64,000 nt of DNA, taken from assembly GCF_023734775.1 (NCBI RefSeq), contig NZ_AP025732.1, forward strand, positions 5,144,501-5,208,500, given 5' to 3'. The stretch comes from Nostoc cf. commune SO-36. GTDB taxonomy: Bacteria > Cyanobacteriota > Cyanobacteriia > Cyanobacteriales > Nostocaceae. Of the stretch, positions 44,301 through 53,384 are shown in pieces; the stretch's first letter is position 1, and every line of letters starts with the position of its first letter. A program made the translations under genes and the position numbers. The notes below the pieces were generated by a model, which saw only the letters and a program-made list of their open reading frames with translations, was not told where the DNA came from and ran no database searches.

Positions 44301-46778
44301 CTGCTCAAAATTACCGCCCAGATAGGCTACCTCTGCGGCTCCTTCATATAAACCGATGGTTAAAGCATATTCAGTTTGCCAAGCGTCTATATTTAAAAGC
44401 TCTATCCCATTTGTGAAGTACTTTAGAGCCACTTCATAAGCTGTAGAAGCTTTAGCTTTTCGCCCTGCAATTAAATTTAATCTCGCCAATTCAGTTTTTT
44501 CAGATTGCTCTATCAGGTTAACGATACCGACATTCAACTGATTGACAATATCAAAAACATTAGCTTCTATTTCTTCCTGCGGTACATTTTGCAGGAGCAA
44601 TTGCCCTATTCTTAAATGAGTAGATTTCTTGAGTTCTTCTGGAATCAACGAATATGCGGCTTGTTGTACCCTATCATGTAAGAACTTGTAACCCACTCGT
44701 GAACTGTCGAAATTTAAATTAACCGCTTCTTCTTGGTTAAAAACCAAAGGAATGCGATAAGCTTCACTTAAAGGTAGAATCAATCCCGCTTGCAAAGCTG
44801 AGTGTAAATCATTTGCTGTCAAAGAAGGTGATTTTTCATTGACTATCGATAAAACATCTAGACTAAATCTGTCACCCACACAAGCGGCTAATTTTAAAAC
44901 ATCTTGGGTGAATTTTGGTAGTTTTTCAACTCGACTGGCAACTAACTCAACTACGTTTTTATCGGTAATCCCAATTGCTTGAATTTTTTCTAAACTCCAT
45001 TGCCATTCAGCATTAACAAAATCAAACTTTAACAACTTCTCTTGATGAAGTGCCTGAATTAATTGTGTTATAAAAAATGGGTTCCCACCTGTTTTATTAT
45101 AAATTAATTCTGCTAGCTTAATATTTTTTTTGTTACAAATGACCTCTGCATACTGATTATTCTCTGTTTTTTGCAGTGTTTCAGTAACTAAATTAGTCAC
45201 ATTATCCAAATTTAAAGATTGCAATACAAGATTATTAACAATAGTGCCGCTATTCTTAATTTCTTCTATCTTTTGGATTAAGGGATGTGCCGGGCTAACT
45301 TCATTATCTCTATATGCTCCAATAAACAGCAAATGTTTACTATCAGTATCAGTTATTAGCAGTTTAATTAAATTTAATGTAGCTGAATCTGCCCATTGCA
45401 AATCATCTAAAAATATGACTAAGGGGTGTTTTTTTTGAGTAAAAACTTGGATAAATTCTTTAAAAACGTGATTGAAGCGGTTTTGTGATTCTGTTGCTCC
45501 AATCTGAGCAACTTCCGGTTGCGTACCGATGATTAATTCTACTTCGGGAATGACATCAATAATAACTTTTCCATTTGTCCCCAAAGCTGATAATATTTTA
45601 TTGCGCCATGCTTCTATAATTTCACTGTTTTCTGTCAATAGATATCGCATTAAATAAGCAAAAGCTTGAATTAAAGAAGCATAAGGTATATTTCGTTTTA
45701 ATTGGTCAAATTTGCCAGAAATAAAGTACCCTTGTCTGCGAGTAATGGGTTTGTTTATTTCGTTTACTAAAACTGATTTACCAATACCAGAATAACCAGA
45801 GACTAGCATCATTTCACTAGCCCCAGATGTAACACGCTCAAATGCGGCTAACAGTTCATTAACTTGTTTTTCACGCCCATATAATTTTTGGGGGATTAAT
45901 AACTGACTCAATATATCTAAGCGGCCTGGAACAAAATCAGTAATTATAATCTTGGTTTCTAACTGTTTGAGACATAATTCTAAATCTGCTAATAATCCCG
46001 TCGCACTTTGATATCTGTCCTCTGCATTTTTTGCCATCAGCTTCATCACAATTTCAGAGATAGCAGATGGAATTTGTGAATTTAATGATTGCGGATTTGT
46101 TGGTTGTACAGCAATATGACTATAAACTATTTCTAGGGCATCTTGGCTAACAAATGGTGTTTTTTGAGTGAGCATTTCATATAAAGTCACACCAAGAGAA
46201 TAAAAGTCTGTGCGATAATCAAGAATACGATTCATTCTCCCGGTTTGTTCAGGAGACATATAGGCAAGTGTGCCTTCAACGCAGTTAGGATTATTAAATT
46301 GGGGATTTTCTTTATTGAGGCGCGATGCTATACCAAAGTCAGTGAGTTTAACAATACCTGTCTGGGAATTAATGATGATATTATTGGGCTTGATATCTTT
46401 ATGAATAATCTGATTTTCATGCAAATAGTCTAAAGCTTTAGTCAGTTGAACAGCGATTTTCAAATGGTTAATCAAGTCCAGTTTTTCTGTTTTGAGTAAT
46501 TGGCTCAAAGACTGACCACCAAAGTCTTCTAATAAGAGTCCCACACGATTTTCAAATGTTTCGAGACTGATAGCTTTAACTATATTGGGATGGTCTAAAC
46601 TTTGCTGAATTTGATACTCGTTTTTAAGGCGAGTAAAGGCTTCGAGTGTAGGATATTCATTTTTAAGTAGCTTAAGGATAACTGGCTGTTGTGTTTTTGG
46701 TGTTTGTGTTTGATAAATAATTGTTTGGATTCCTTCGTAGAGAGTCGAGTTGATTTGGTATCCGGTACAATTTGGCAT
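41361..46778 (-). CDS. HstK-type hybrid: Ser/Thr kinase, AAA ATPase, GAF and histidine kinase
   Basis: A single polypeptide of about 1805 residues. Domain order: Ser/Thr kinase at about residues 5-265 (HKDIKPNN catalytic loop, DFGIASRL, activation segment EGTLAYMSPEQTG); AAA/ATPase with Walker A SGYSGIGKS near 325 and DDLQWADSATLNLIKLL; a helical repeat region of about 700 residues; GAF domain near 1390-1530; a coiled coil; histidine kinase with phospho-acceptor GVAHEINNP at about 1549 and the HATPase motifs DNGKGMP, GTGLGLS. This architecture is typical of cyanobacterial HstK-like kinases. The ATG at 46778 (MPNCTGYQINSTLYEG) fits the usual kinase start; two upstream ATGs are alternatives. 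No response regulator adjoins it. Confidence 0.93.
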   Translation of the reverse strand: MPNCTGYQINSTLYEGIQTIIYQTQTPKTQQPVILKLLKNEYPTLEAFTRLKNEYQIQQSLDHPNIVKAISLETFENRVGLLLEDFGGQSLSQLLKTEKLDLINHLKIAVQLTKALDYLHENQIIHKDIKPNNIIINSQTGIVKLTDFGIASRLNKENPQFNNPNCVEGTLAYMSPEQTGRMNRILDYRTDFYSLGVTLYEMLTQKTPFVSQDALEIVYSHIAVQPTNPQSLNSQIPSAISEIVMKLMAKNAEDRYQSATGLLADLELCLKQLETKIIITDFVPGRLDILSQLLIPQKLYGREKQVNELLAAFERVTSGASEMMLVSGYSGIGKSVLVNEINKPITRRQGYFISGKFDQLKRNIPYASLIQAFAYLMRYLLTENSEIIEAWRNKILSALGTNGKVIIDVIPEVELIIGTQPEVAQIGATESQNRFNHVFKEFIQVFTQKKHPLVIFLDDLQWADSATLNLIKLLITDTDSKHLLFIGAYRDNEVSPAHPLIQKIEEIKNSGTIVNNLVLQSLNLDNVTNLVTETLQKTENNQYAEVICNKKNIKLAELIYNKTGGNPFFITQLIQALHQEKLLKFDFVNAEWQWSLEKIQAIGITDKNVVELVASRVEKLPKFTQDVLKLAACVGDRFSLDVLSIVNEKSPSLTANDLHSALQAGLILPLSEAYRIPLVFNQEEAVNLNFDSSRVGYKFLHDRVQQAAYSLIPEELKKSTHLRIGQLLLQNVPQEEIEANVFDIVNQLNVGIVNLIEQSEKTELARLNLIAGRKAKASTAYEVALKYFTNGIELLNIDAWQTEYALTIGLYEGAAEVAYLGGNFEQMQQWAEVVQQEAKVLLDKVKVYEVQIIASIIQSKQLEAIKIAVSILQLLGISFPDEPTSTDIQQGMDEIAASLKGKAIADLINLPLMTDYNKIAAMRILMGVLPAAFQTAPAMMPIIVCNMVNLSLKYGNTAVSAYGYSLYGLLLCGVQGEINPGYEFGKLASSLVSQFDSQELKAKILTVVSAHVMHWKEHIKETLTSSMAGYASGLETGDLEYAGYCGYIYPYHSFWLGKELWVLEKELIAYCDSLKKIKQQVALTWNLVYLQTVLNLKGNFENVDCLIGEAYDEQNMLPIHQQLNDLYTINHLFVNKLMLSYLFGEYFKAVENAAIAEKSLGGVTGLFVVPIFYFYDSLAHLAIYHTSKEFEKQAILEKVQANQQKMELWATHAPTNHLHRFYLVEAERYQVLGQKLEAMDYYETSIAKSQENGFLQEEALAYELAGKFYQSLGKELIHQTYITKAYYAYIRWGAIAKVKHLESKYVFLVGQTITIENTNSKIDTTHITTNTTTSSSLSDFIDFNAFIKFSQAITNEIILENLLSKLIKILLENAAAQKAVLLLLKDSHLYIEASGNAIDDVVMVLRSIPVETYQDLPLSVINYVFRTQQYLVLNDAIATEPFSFDIYIQKSQTKSIFCLPIMYQSQLTGIIYLENQLSSGAFVLGRVEVLKVLVSQMAIAIENASLYTKAQDKSRQLEQSIKDLQEAQLQLIQSEKMSSLGNLVAGVAHEINNPIGFITGSIAQAKDIVKDLIDYVELYRDEFPNPGAKIEEKAEEIDIDFLLKDLPKMIDGMTVGTQRIRNISTSLRTFSRADTTSKVLANIHEGIDSTLLILQHRLKADHNRPAIQIINNYGNIPLVKCYLGQLNQVFMNIIANAIDALEEANLGRSFLEIEEKYPNIITILTSVEQENVVIKIKDNGKGMPEEVKSCIFENLFTTKGVGKGTGLGLSISQQIIVEKHAGSLICESTLGQGTQFIISIPILGE

Positions 46779-46962
46779 TGATTTTTGACTATAAACTTGC
46801 AAAATTAGCATCACTCCCATTCTGTAGTGAAATGGGTTCTAGTTTAATGATTCCCAGTTAGAGAAAATTATTAACATTAAGATTCCGTACCCAGGAGTTA
46901 TAAATTAAAAAGCGGTTATTCCCTTGTAAGGGAAACTAGTGGCTAAAATCTAACTGTAACTT

Positions 46963-47499
46963 TTAAGCCAACCGCAGATAAGGACATTTCTGCAAAAACC
47001 CTGATGCTTTATTATCGGCATCTAAGTTATGAGTATGTGTTGGCGTAGGTCGAATAACGCCACTAAATAGGTCATCTAACCCGTAGGGTGTGAAAAATTG
47101 CCATTGTCCTTGGACATCTAGTCGAACTCCCACAGCAGTAGCAGTATGCAGCCAATCTGCAATGGCTTCCTCGGTACTAGCGTAAGGTCTACTACCAGTA
47201 CGCCAACGAGCAAAACTAGCTTGATTTTTGACATCAAACAGGTCATTAGGGAATTGTTCTGTGAGGGTTGTCTTTGCTGCTTGTTCTTGAGAACGGTTCC
47301 CCTCTGTATCAAAAAATGCAATATCAAAATCTTTAATACCTAATCTACATTCATTGCCAAAAATTGAAGACCAAACGGTGTTTCGGACTGCACCACCGGC
47401 TAACCACCAGTTAGGTAGATTTAGTTGAGCGATCGCACGTAATACTGTATCAATACGTGTATCAGTTAAAATCATCTGTAGGCGAGTGTTACTATTCAT
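46963..47499 (-). CDS. Nucleotidyltransferase family protein (DUF925 type)
   Basis: The 178-residue protein resembles the nucleotidyltransferase_6/DUF925 proteins: WWLAGGAVRNTVWSSIFG as the GG-x-x-R-N motif and IKDFDIAFFD as the DxD metal-binding motif, with KNQASFARW and ADWLHTATAVGVRL further on. These are thought to be nucleotidyltransferase-fold enzymes of unknown substrate. An internal ATG at residue 9 (MILTDTRID, 47475) is an alternative start. No operon partner. Confidence 0.82.
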   Translation of the reverse strand: MNSNTRLQMILTDTRIDTVLRAIAQLNLPNWWLAGGAVRNTVWSSIFGNECRLGIKDFDIAFFDTEGNRSQEQAAKTTLTEQFPNDLFDVKNQASFARWRTGSRPYASTEEAIADWLHTATAVGVRLDVQGQWQFFTPYGLDDLFSGVIRPTPTHTHNLDADNKASGFLQKCPYLRLA

Positions 47500-48795
47500 A
47501 TCAAATTTCTGGGATTATCAAGTAGAAGGTGAAAATATTATCATTCACATTTCATTAAATTTACGGTGTTGATAGTCCTGCGGTGACACTTAGGGTAACT
47601 CCTGAACTTATAGTATAAAAATAGCAAGATTTACGGAAGGTTAAATTTTGAATTTGCAATTTTGAATTTTTATTTATGGAAGATTTATTTGCGCGACTAG
47701 AACGCACCCTCAATCCTGAACTACCTTCCCTAACAGAGTCACAACAACAACTTCTACAAGAACTCAGTATTAACGAAAATCAACCTGGCACGATTCTACA
47801 TGACTTTCAAACTCTGATAGATTTTTTGCAACCAAATGGGGTAGAAGTTAGTAGTGTCAATAACCTTCTACCACTAAAAATACTATCAGAACTTAATTTT
47901 CGGTTAAGTCACCCAATTGAAACTAAACTCAAACGTCCCGTACAAAAATCATACCCTTACATTAATGGACTATACCTGTTATTACGTAGTTCTGGGATAG
48001 CTCAAATTAAATCCCAAGGGAAGAAGCAGGTTTTAGTTTTAGATGCAGCAACTCTGCAATCATGGTTAAATCTGAACTCGACAGAACGCTATTTTAACTT
48101 GTTAGAAGCTTGGTTAATTTGGGGAAATAACGAAATTTTGGGTGAACATCAAGATTCATTAGGGAATTTATTTAGATGTATTCAACTTTGGCCGCGTGTC
48201 CCAGATAAAGGCTTAAAATTTCCTAAGTATGAACACCAACACGATATTAGTTATTACCCCGGTCTGCATAACGTTGCCCTGTTAGAGTTATTTGGATTGT
48301 TATCTATCAAACATGGAAAACCTCAAGAAGGCAAGGGGTGGCGCATCACTAGTTTACAACGCTTGCCCTTTGGTGATGCTCTTTTACAGTTACTCTTTCC
48401 TCTGGGTATACGCGGAGAATTACAGGATGATGTAAATGTAACTTTTGGAAAATTGCAGTCACATCTAGAACCATTTTTTCCAGAATGGAAGCATAATTTA
48501 CTTGTTCCAAAACAAGGCTTTACTGATGGTATTTATATTTTCAAAGTGTCCATTTATAAGGCTTGGCGACGCATTGCTATCCCCGCCAAAAAACCATTAA
48601 GCTGGCTAGCAGAGACAATTCTTGATGCTTTTGACTTTGATTACGATCACCTGTACGAGTTTAGTTATAAAGACCATTTTGGTCGCATAATAAAAATCGG
48701 TCATGCTTATATGGAAACACCACCATTTGCAGACCAAATACATATTGGTGATTTGCCTCTAGAACCGGGTGGAAAAATGATCTATCTTTATGATT

Positions 48796-50528
48796 GTAAC
48801 CGTTCACAGAAGTTGTGCTGCTACTGTGAAAAATAGGTACAGGTAGATGGTAGATTAAGAGGCATGGAAGAAAACTGTCTCGCCTACGGAATTGAAATTT
48901 CCGACTCAGATTGGTACCTGACTCCAGCCAGGGTCAAACAACTGGTGGAGAGAATGGGGCAGCATATCAAGAAATCAGAAGAAAAGTTGGCGGAACTTGA
49001 GGCCAAACAGCAAGAACTATTAGAAAAAATCAATTGCACATCAAAAAATTCCTCATCTCCGCCGTCTTTAGATCCACTTCATGCCGAAAAAAAACCAGAA
49101 AAAAAGAAGAGTGGTAAAAAGCGAGGGGGGCAACCAGGGCACAAGGGTCATAGTCGGTTTTTGTACGATGTGTCCGAATGTGAAAGTGTTTTAGACCACC
49201 ATCCAAAGACCTGTAGGTGTTGCGGAGAAATATTATTAGGAGAAGATGCCAACCCTTACCGCCACCAGATCGTAGAAATTCCCCCCATCAGCCCAATAAT
49301 CGTAGAACATCGCCTGCACCAACTAATGTGTGGGGAATGCGGTACTTTAACTCGTGCAACATTACCACAAGATGTGTATCCAAGTGGCTATGGTGTAAGA
49401 GTAGTGGCTCTTGTAACTGTATTGAGTGGACTTTACCGCCACAGTCAAAGGATGGTGCAGAGTGCCATGCTAGATATATTTGGAATTTCGATGTCCTTGG
49501 GTACAGTCAATAACCTGAGACTTGAAGCAAGCAATGCAGTCGAAAGTGCAGTTGAAGAAGCGAAAATATACGTCCAGAACTCCCAAGTAGTTGGAGCTGA
49601 TGAAACAAGCTTCTTCCAAGGAAATGTTGATGGATGCAATGACAAAAAAAGTCTTGGTTGGCTGTGGGTTGCGGTTACACCACTAGTGACGTTTTTTGAG
49701 ATTGCCCTTTCCCGTTGTTCGGATGCAGCCCGTAATCTATTGGGTGAAAACTTTCGCGGGATTTTAAATTCAGATCGGTATGCAGCATACAATTGGGTGG
49801 GTTTAGAGCAACGCCAATTGTGCTGGGCACACTTGAAACGAGAATTCATCAAAATATCCGAGCGTCCCGGAGTTTCAAGCGACATCGGAAATGCTCTGGT
49901 CAAACAACAAGAAAAATTATTTGAACTGTGGCATCGAGTTAGAGACGGAACTTTGAAGCGTTGTGAGTTTCAGCTTTTAGTCCAACCAATTCGTAATACC
50001 ATTAATTCCTCTCTAGAAGAAGCTGCCAATTATGAGATTGGTTCCAAGGAAAAAACACCACTAGCTAAAACTGTCCGCACTTGCCGCCAAATACTGAAAG
50101 TTGAACCTGCTTTATGGTTGTTTGTGACAGTTGAGGGTGTAGAACCAACTAATAATGCTGCTGAAAGGGCGATACGTCCTGCTGTTATATGGCGACGTAC
50201 CAGTTTTGGTTCTCAAACCCAGGCTGGTAGTTATTTTGTGCAAAGGATGTTGACTGTTGTGACCACTCTTAAGTCTCAGCGTCGAAATGTCTTGGAATTT
50301 TTGACTCAAGCCGTTAGTGCTAAACGCCAAGGTCAGCCAACTCCTTCTTTACTTCCACAAGTTCTTGCCACTGCTGAAGAGTCAAAAATGCTGCTTAAAA
50401 CCCACGAATTTATACAGTTTGATTTCTCAAATTGAATCAGTCTGCTATCTGCTTCTTTTGACCTCTAACTCTTTGATCTCAATGGGTTTAACTTTGTTGT
50501 AATTTGCGATCGCCCCGTGGTCGATTAC
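48796..50528 (+). mobile_element. IS66-family insertion sequence, complete, 1733 bp
   Basis: The element is bounded by an 8-bp direct repeat TTATGATT (48788-48795 and 50529-50536), the length expected for IS66. The terminal inverted repeats are GTAACCGTTCACAG on the left and, read inward on the other strand, GTAATCGACCACGG on the right (GTAA at both ends, imperfect after). It contains one transposase gene of 523 codons and no tnpA/tnpB, as in the ISBst12-like subgroup. It interrupts the pRiA4b-like gene. Confidence 0.92.
48864..50435 (+). CDS. tnpC: IS66-family transposase (TnpC)
   Basis: The 523-residue transposase has an N-terminal coiled coil (KKSEEKLAELEAKQQELL), a basic linker GKKRGGQPGHKGHSR (conserved in the family), a zinc-finger (CRCCG...CGECG) and the DDE core: D in VGADETSF, D in LNSDRYAAYNW, and E in TNNAAERAIRP with RRTSFGSQT after it. 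Length and motif spacing are normal for the single-gene IS66 group. The start ATG at 48864 gives MEENCLAYGIE. The coding sequence is intact, so the element may still be mobile. Confidence 0.95.
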   Translation: MEENCLAYGIEISDSDWYLTPARVKQLVERMGQHIKKSEEKLAELEAKQQELLEKINCTSKNSSSPPSLDPLHAEKKPEKKKSGKKRGGQPGHKGHSRFLYDVSECESVLDHHPKTCRCCGEILLGEDANPYRHQIVEIPPISPIIVEHRLHQLMCGECGTLTRATLPQDVYPSGYGVRVVALVTVLSGLYRHSQRMVQSAMLDIFGISMSLGTVNNLRLEASNAVESAVEEAKIYVQNSQVVGADETSFFQGNVDGCNDKKSLGWLWVAVTPLVTFFEIALSRCSDAARNLLGENFRGILNSDRYAAYNWVGLEQRQLCWAHLKREFIKISERPGVSSDIGNALVKQQEKLFELWHRVRDGTLKRCEFQLLVQPIRNTINSSLEEAANYEIGSKEKTPLAKTVRTCRQILKVEPALWLFVTVEGVEPTNNAAERAIRPAVIWRRTSFGSQTQAGSYFVQRMLTVVTTLKSQRRNVLEFLTQAVSAKRQGQPTPSLLPQVLATAEESKMLLKTHEFIQFDFSN

Positions 50529-50685
50529 TTATGATTTTGGTGACAACTGGAAATTTGATGTGCAGTTAGAAGCAATTAATTCGCCTGATAACAAAATCAA
50601 AAAAGCCAAGATTTTAGAAGTTCATGGAAATGCACCTCAACAGTATTGGAGTGAAGATGATGAATCGGATGAAGATGAAGGATGA

Positions 50686-51336
50686 AGGCATTTAAAAAGA
50701 TACAAAGATACGGATAATTGCAGAGGTGGGTTAGTTAAATTAAGCAAATGGAATAAATAGCTTGTTCTTTTATTAACGAATAAGTACTAACAGCTTGCAG
50801 GAAGGGTTTGTTTGTACTGTGGATATACAACTATATAATAAATATTCAGCCAAACTTGATATAAGTTATGATTGTAGCAAACTAAAAAATGATAAAATTT
50901 TATTGGTGAAGTGCCTTAATAAGCATATTAAATTATTTAAAACAGTAATACTAAACTCAAATTATAATTTAAATTCGTATATCATATATATTTCCATACT
51001 TGTCTGTAAATCATGTTAATAAAGCTAATACACTATTAATATCAGGACTTACGCAAAATTATGAAAAACGAACTGCATACTCCTAGGTCGAAGCAAGCTA
51101 CGCGCAGCCTCTCGTTAGAGAAAGACACAAAGGAGAGGCAGCGCGGTCTTGGGGTTTCCCACATGAGCGACTGCCGTCACAAAATAATAAGAGTTTGAGA
51201 GAGTTTTTGCGTAAGTCCTAAATATTTCAAATGAAAACTTACTGGACATTTTTAATGAGTGATTTAAGTGAAATTGGATAAGTGAGACGATTTTGGTTCA
51301 TTATCAACACTTTTAACAGTTAATTTCTAAACAAGG
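50686..51336. other. Intergenic region with a MITE
   Basis: The only structure seen is the inverted-repeat element at 51044-51219. The frame at 50795-51019 is AT-rich, with no ribosome-binding site or recognisable content, and is not called. Confidence 0.5.
51044..51219. mobile_element. MITE-like element with AGGACTTACGCAAAA ends, 176 bp
   Basis: The ends form a perfect 15-base inverted repeat (AGGACTTACGCAAAA / TTTTGCGTAAGTCCT). The interior is non-coding and includes a CTCTCGTTAGAGAAAG palindrome. A decayed version of one end (AAGACTTATGCAAAAACTCTCT) appears at about 58009-58030. The ends resemble those of IS elements frequent in Nostoc genomes. Confidence 0.65.
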
Positions 51337-52017
51337 TTGATGAAAAACGATACACCAGAAGAATTAAACCCAGACAAAGAGATTGGACGCTTGATTGATG
51401 AAGTCATGTCTTCATCTTTGACTGATGAACAGTACCGCAAAAAGATGCAGCGACGCAAAGAAGTCCAAGACAAGCGGATAGCAGAAGCTGTACCAGAAAA
51501 AGGGTTAATTATTGTAAATACTGGTAACGGTAAAGGTAAAACAACTGCGGCTTTGGGGATGGTGTTGCGATCGCTAGGTCATGGGTATAAAGTAGCGATC
51601 GTCCAATTCATCAAAGGTAGCTGGGAACCTTCCGAGAAAAGGGTTTTCAGTTTTTGGGAAGACCAGATAGAATTCCACGCAATGGGTGAAGGCTTTACCT
51701 GGGAAACTCAAGACCGCGATCGCGATCTTGACAAAGCTAGCGCCGCCTGGGAAAAATCATTAGAATACATCCGCAATCCAGATTTTCATCTGGTGTTATT
51801 AGACGAAATCAATATTGCCCTCAAAATGGGTTATTTACCAGTAGAAGACGTTTTAGCAGGTTTAGCACAAAAACCAGCCAACAAACACGTTATTCTCACA
51901 GGTAGAGGCGCACCATCGGCTTTAATTGAGCGTGCTGATTTAGTAACAGAAATGACCCTAGTTAAGCACCCTTTCCGCGATCAAGGTGTCAAAGCACAAC
52001 CTGGAATTGAGTATTAA
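51337..52017 (+). CDS. cobO: Cob(I)yrinic acid a,c-diamide adenosyltransferase
   Basis: The 226-residue CobO/BtuR-type enzyme attaches the adenosyl group of ATP to cobalt in corrinoids, the last adenosylation step of cobalamin synthesis and salvage. The P-loop IVNTGNGKGKTTAALGM is near residue 70, followed by VQFIKGSWEPSEKR, the HAMGEGFTW loop, and LVLLDEINIALKMGYL with VILTGRGAPSALIERADLVTEM. Length is slightly long, with an N-terminal extension of about 50 residues. No cobalamin riboswitch is visible upstream. The start is at 51337 (MMKNDTPEEL; a second ATG is at 51340). Confidence 0.94.
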   Translation: MMKNDTPEELNPDKEIGRLIDEVMSSSLTDEQYRKKMQRRKEVQDKRIAEAVPEKGLIIVNTGNGKGKTTAALGMVLRSLGHGYKVAIVQFIKGSWEPSEKRVFSFWEDQIEFHAMGEGFTWETQDRDRDLDKASAAWEKSLEYIRNPDFHLVLLDEINIALKMGYLPVEDVLAGLAQKPANKHVILTGRGAPSALIERADLVTEMTLVKHPFRDQGVKAQPGIEY

Positions 52018-52352
52018 ATCAGAATTCAGGATTGTTAAAAAACTAGGTTTCCTACTCAATCGAAAATAAAATTAGTTACAGGATGAAATCTAAAAAATAA
52101 GCTGTTCCACATTTAAATTGCATAAGCTGGACGGGCAAGATGCCCACCCCGCAAGAGTTATATTTAATTCGATTATGCAAATTAGATGTTTTTTAGATTA
52201 TCAAAAAATATGTCTCAGATGATACAGATACAAAAGTGAAAAAATATATTTTGCTTTTCTGTTGAATCCAATAAAAACCTAACCCCCAGCCCCTTCCCTT
52301 GCAGGGAAGGGGAGTAAAAATCAGAGTGGATTGCTACCTACGTCTCAATTGT
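52018..52352. other. Intergenic region with a GC-rich palindrome
   Basis: A CCCCTTCCCTTGCAGGGAAGGGG palindrome at about 52289-52311 could act as a terminator for one of the convergent genes, although it is followed by AGTAAAAA and not a U-run. Nothing else is seen. Confidence 0.4.
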
Positions 52353-53095
52353 TTATTTCTTATTCCAGAGACTTAAAAATGCTTGAGAGATGGCTGGGGT
52401 CATCTGACTTTGTAAGTGCTGTAATGCATCACGATGGTTTGCATTGTTGTCATCATAATAAGTAAACAGATTTGTCAGCTTGACAATCTCAGGATTTTGA
52501 TCGTTTGTTCCCCTCCATTTGTTAGTAACTTTGTGTAAAACGTCCTTGGGTAGATTTAGTTGTAAGTTATTTAGGGCTGCGATGTAAGAAGGATTTTTAG
52601 GATTGTTTTTGAATTGGAAGCACAAATCTATCAACTTGAGTTGTGACTGGGGCTGAGGCTGAGGTTTACCTGTTAGGCTAGGTTGCTGTAGAAGTTGACG
52701 CTGTTCAACAGTAGCAATGCCATTTTCAGTTAAACCCTGAGATTTCTGAAATTTTTTGACTGCTGTATAAGTGGCTGGCCCATAAAAAGGCAAGTCTGTT
52801 GGAATTTCGGCATTGGTTGCAAAACCGTGAAACTTCAATCTATTCTGAAGCCCTTTAACTGTATCTTCCATTACAGTTCGAGTTTCCGCATCAGCGTTAC
52901 CATTAACCTTAAGTTTTTGTGAATACTGTTTTTGAAACTTTTTAATGGCTTCTTCTGTAGCATCATCTGTCAAGGAGTTGTTATTCCGTTTCCAGGGAGC
53001 AAATTTAGTCAGATCCGGCTTAGATCAATCTCAGGAGCTAAATATCCCAGTCCGATCAATATATGACGGATGACTTCAGGGCTGCTAACGGCCAT
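52353..53095 (-). pseudogene. Peptidoglycan-binding domain protein, frameshifted near the N-terminus
   Basis: A short N-terminal stretch (MAVSSPEVIRHILIGLGYLAPEIDL, start ATG 53095 with an AAAGGA ribosome-binding site) ends after about 25 residues. The remainder resumes in another frame as KPDLTKFAPWKRNNNSLTDDATEEAIKKFQKQY. Adding one base at CTAAG (about 53020) restores it. The body contains two PG_binding_1-like repeats (AIKKFQKQYSQKLKVNGNADAETRTVM and AVKKFQKSQGLTENGIATVEQRQLL), which bind murein, followed by a C-terminal helical region of unknown role (FKNNPKNPSYIAALNNL). No signal peptide is visible. About 247 residues. Confidence 0.78.
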
Positions 53096-53384
53096 ACTTT
53101 TTGGTTCCTTTGCTACTAAACTACCATTTAATGTATCCTGTTTTACAAAAATTGGGTAAGTAGGAATAAATAAATCTAACATTTCTTCTTTGCAAGGCGT
53201 TCTAAAAGTTAAGCGATGCGTAACGACAAGCTGCTTTTCTCGCAGACGTTCGGCGTAGATAAGTACACAGCGTCAAAATATTGAGCGATCGCTTATTCTC
53301 AACTATTGATGATACTACGCAGTAAGGTAGCACAGCTAATTGTGCTACCCACTACGAACTTATCAAAATTAATGTGGTGGAGTC
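53096..53384. other. Intergenic region without recognisable features
   Basis: Nothing recognisable except a dispersed GCAGACGTTCGGCGTAG-type fragment near 53243-53259. Confidence 0.35.

Larger units (their letters stand above)
47676..50685 (+). pseudogene. Plasmid pRiA4b ORF-3-like gene split by an IS66 element
   Basis: The 5' part (47676-48795) encodes about 373 residues. The N-terminal two-thirds is a helical region of unknown role, and the C-terminal third begins the pRiA4b ORF-3-like fold (IYIFKVSIYKAWRRIAIP, YEFSYKDHFGRI). The 3' part (50529-50685) encodes FGDNWKFDVQLEAINSP to the acidic end SEDDESDEDEG. Deleting the IS66 element and one copy of the 8-bp target repeat gives KMIYLYDFGDNWKFD in one frame, so the ancestral gene was whole, about 425 residues. 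As it stands the product would end in element-derived CNRSQKLCCYCEK. Function unknown. Confidence 0.9.

Noticed and set aside
46778..46820. Longer N-terminus for the HstK kinase starting at 46820
   Set aside because: The extra 14 residues fall outside the kinase fold and the internal ATG fits the family start better, although ribosome-binding sites are weak for both.
50795..51019. 74-codon AT-rich frame after the IS66 element
   Set aside because: Low-complexity Asn/Lys/Leu-rich translation without a ribosome-binding site; chance open frame in AT-rich DNA.
51240..51336. Cobalamin riboswitch upstream of cobO
   Set aside because: No conserved box resembling the B12-box (GCCACTG) or matching stems was seen.
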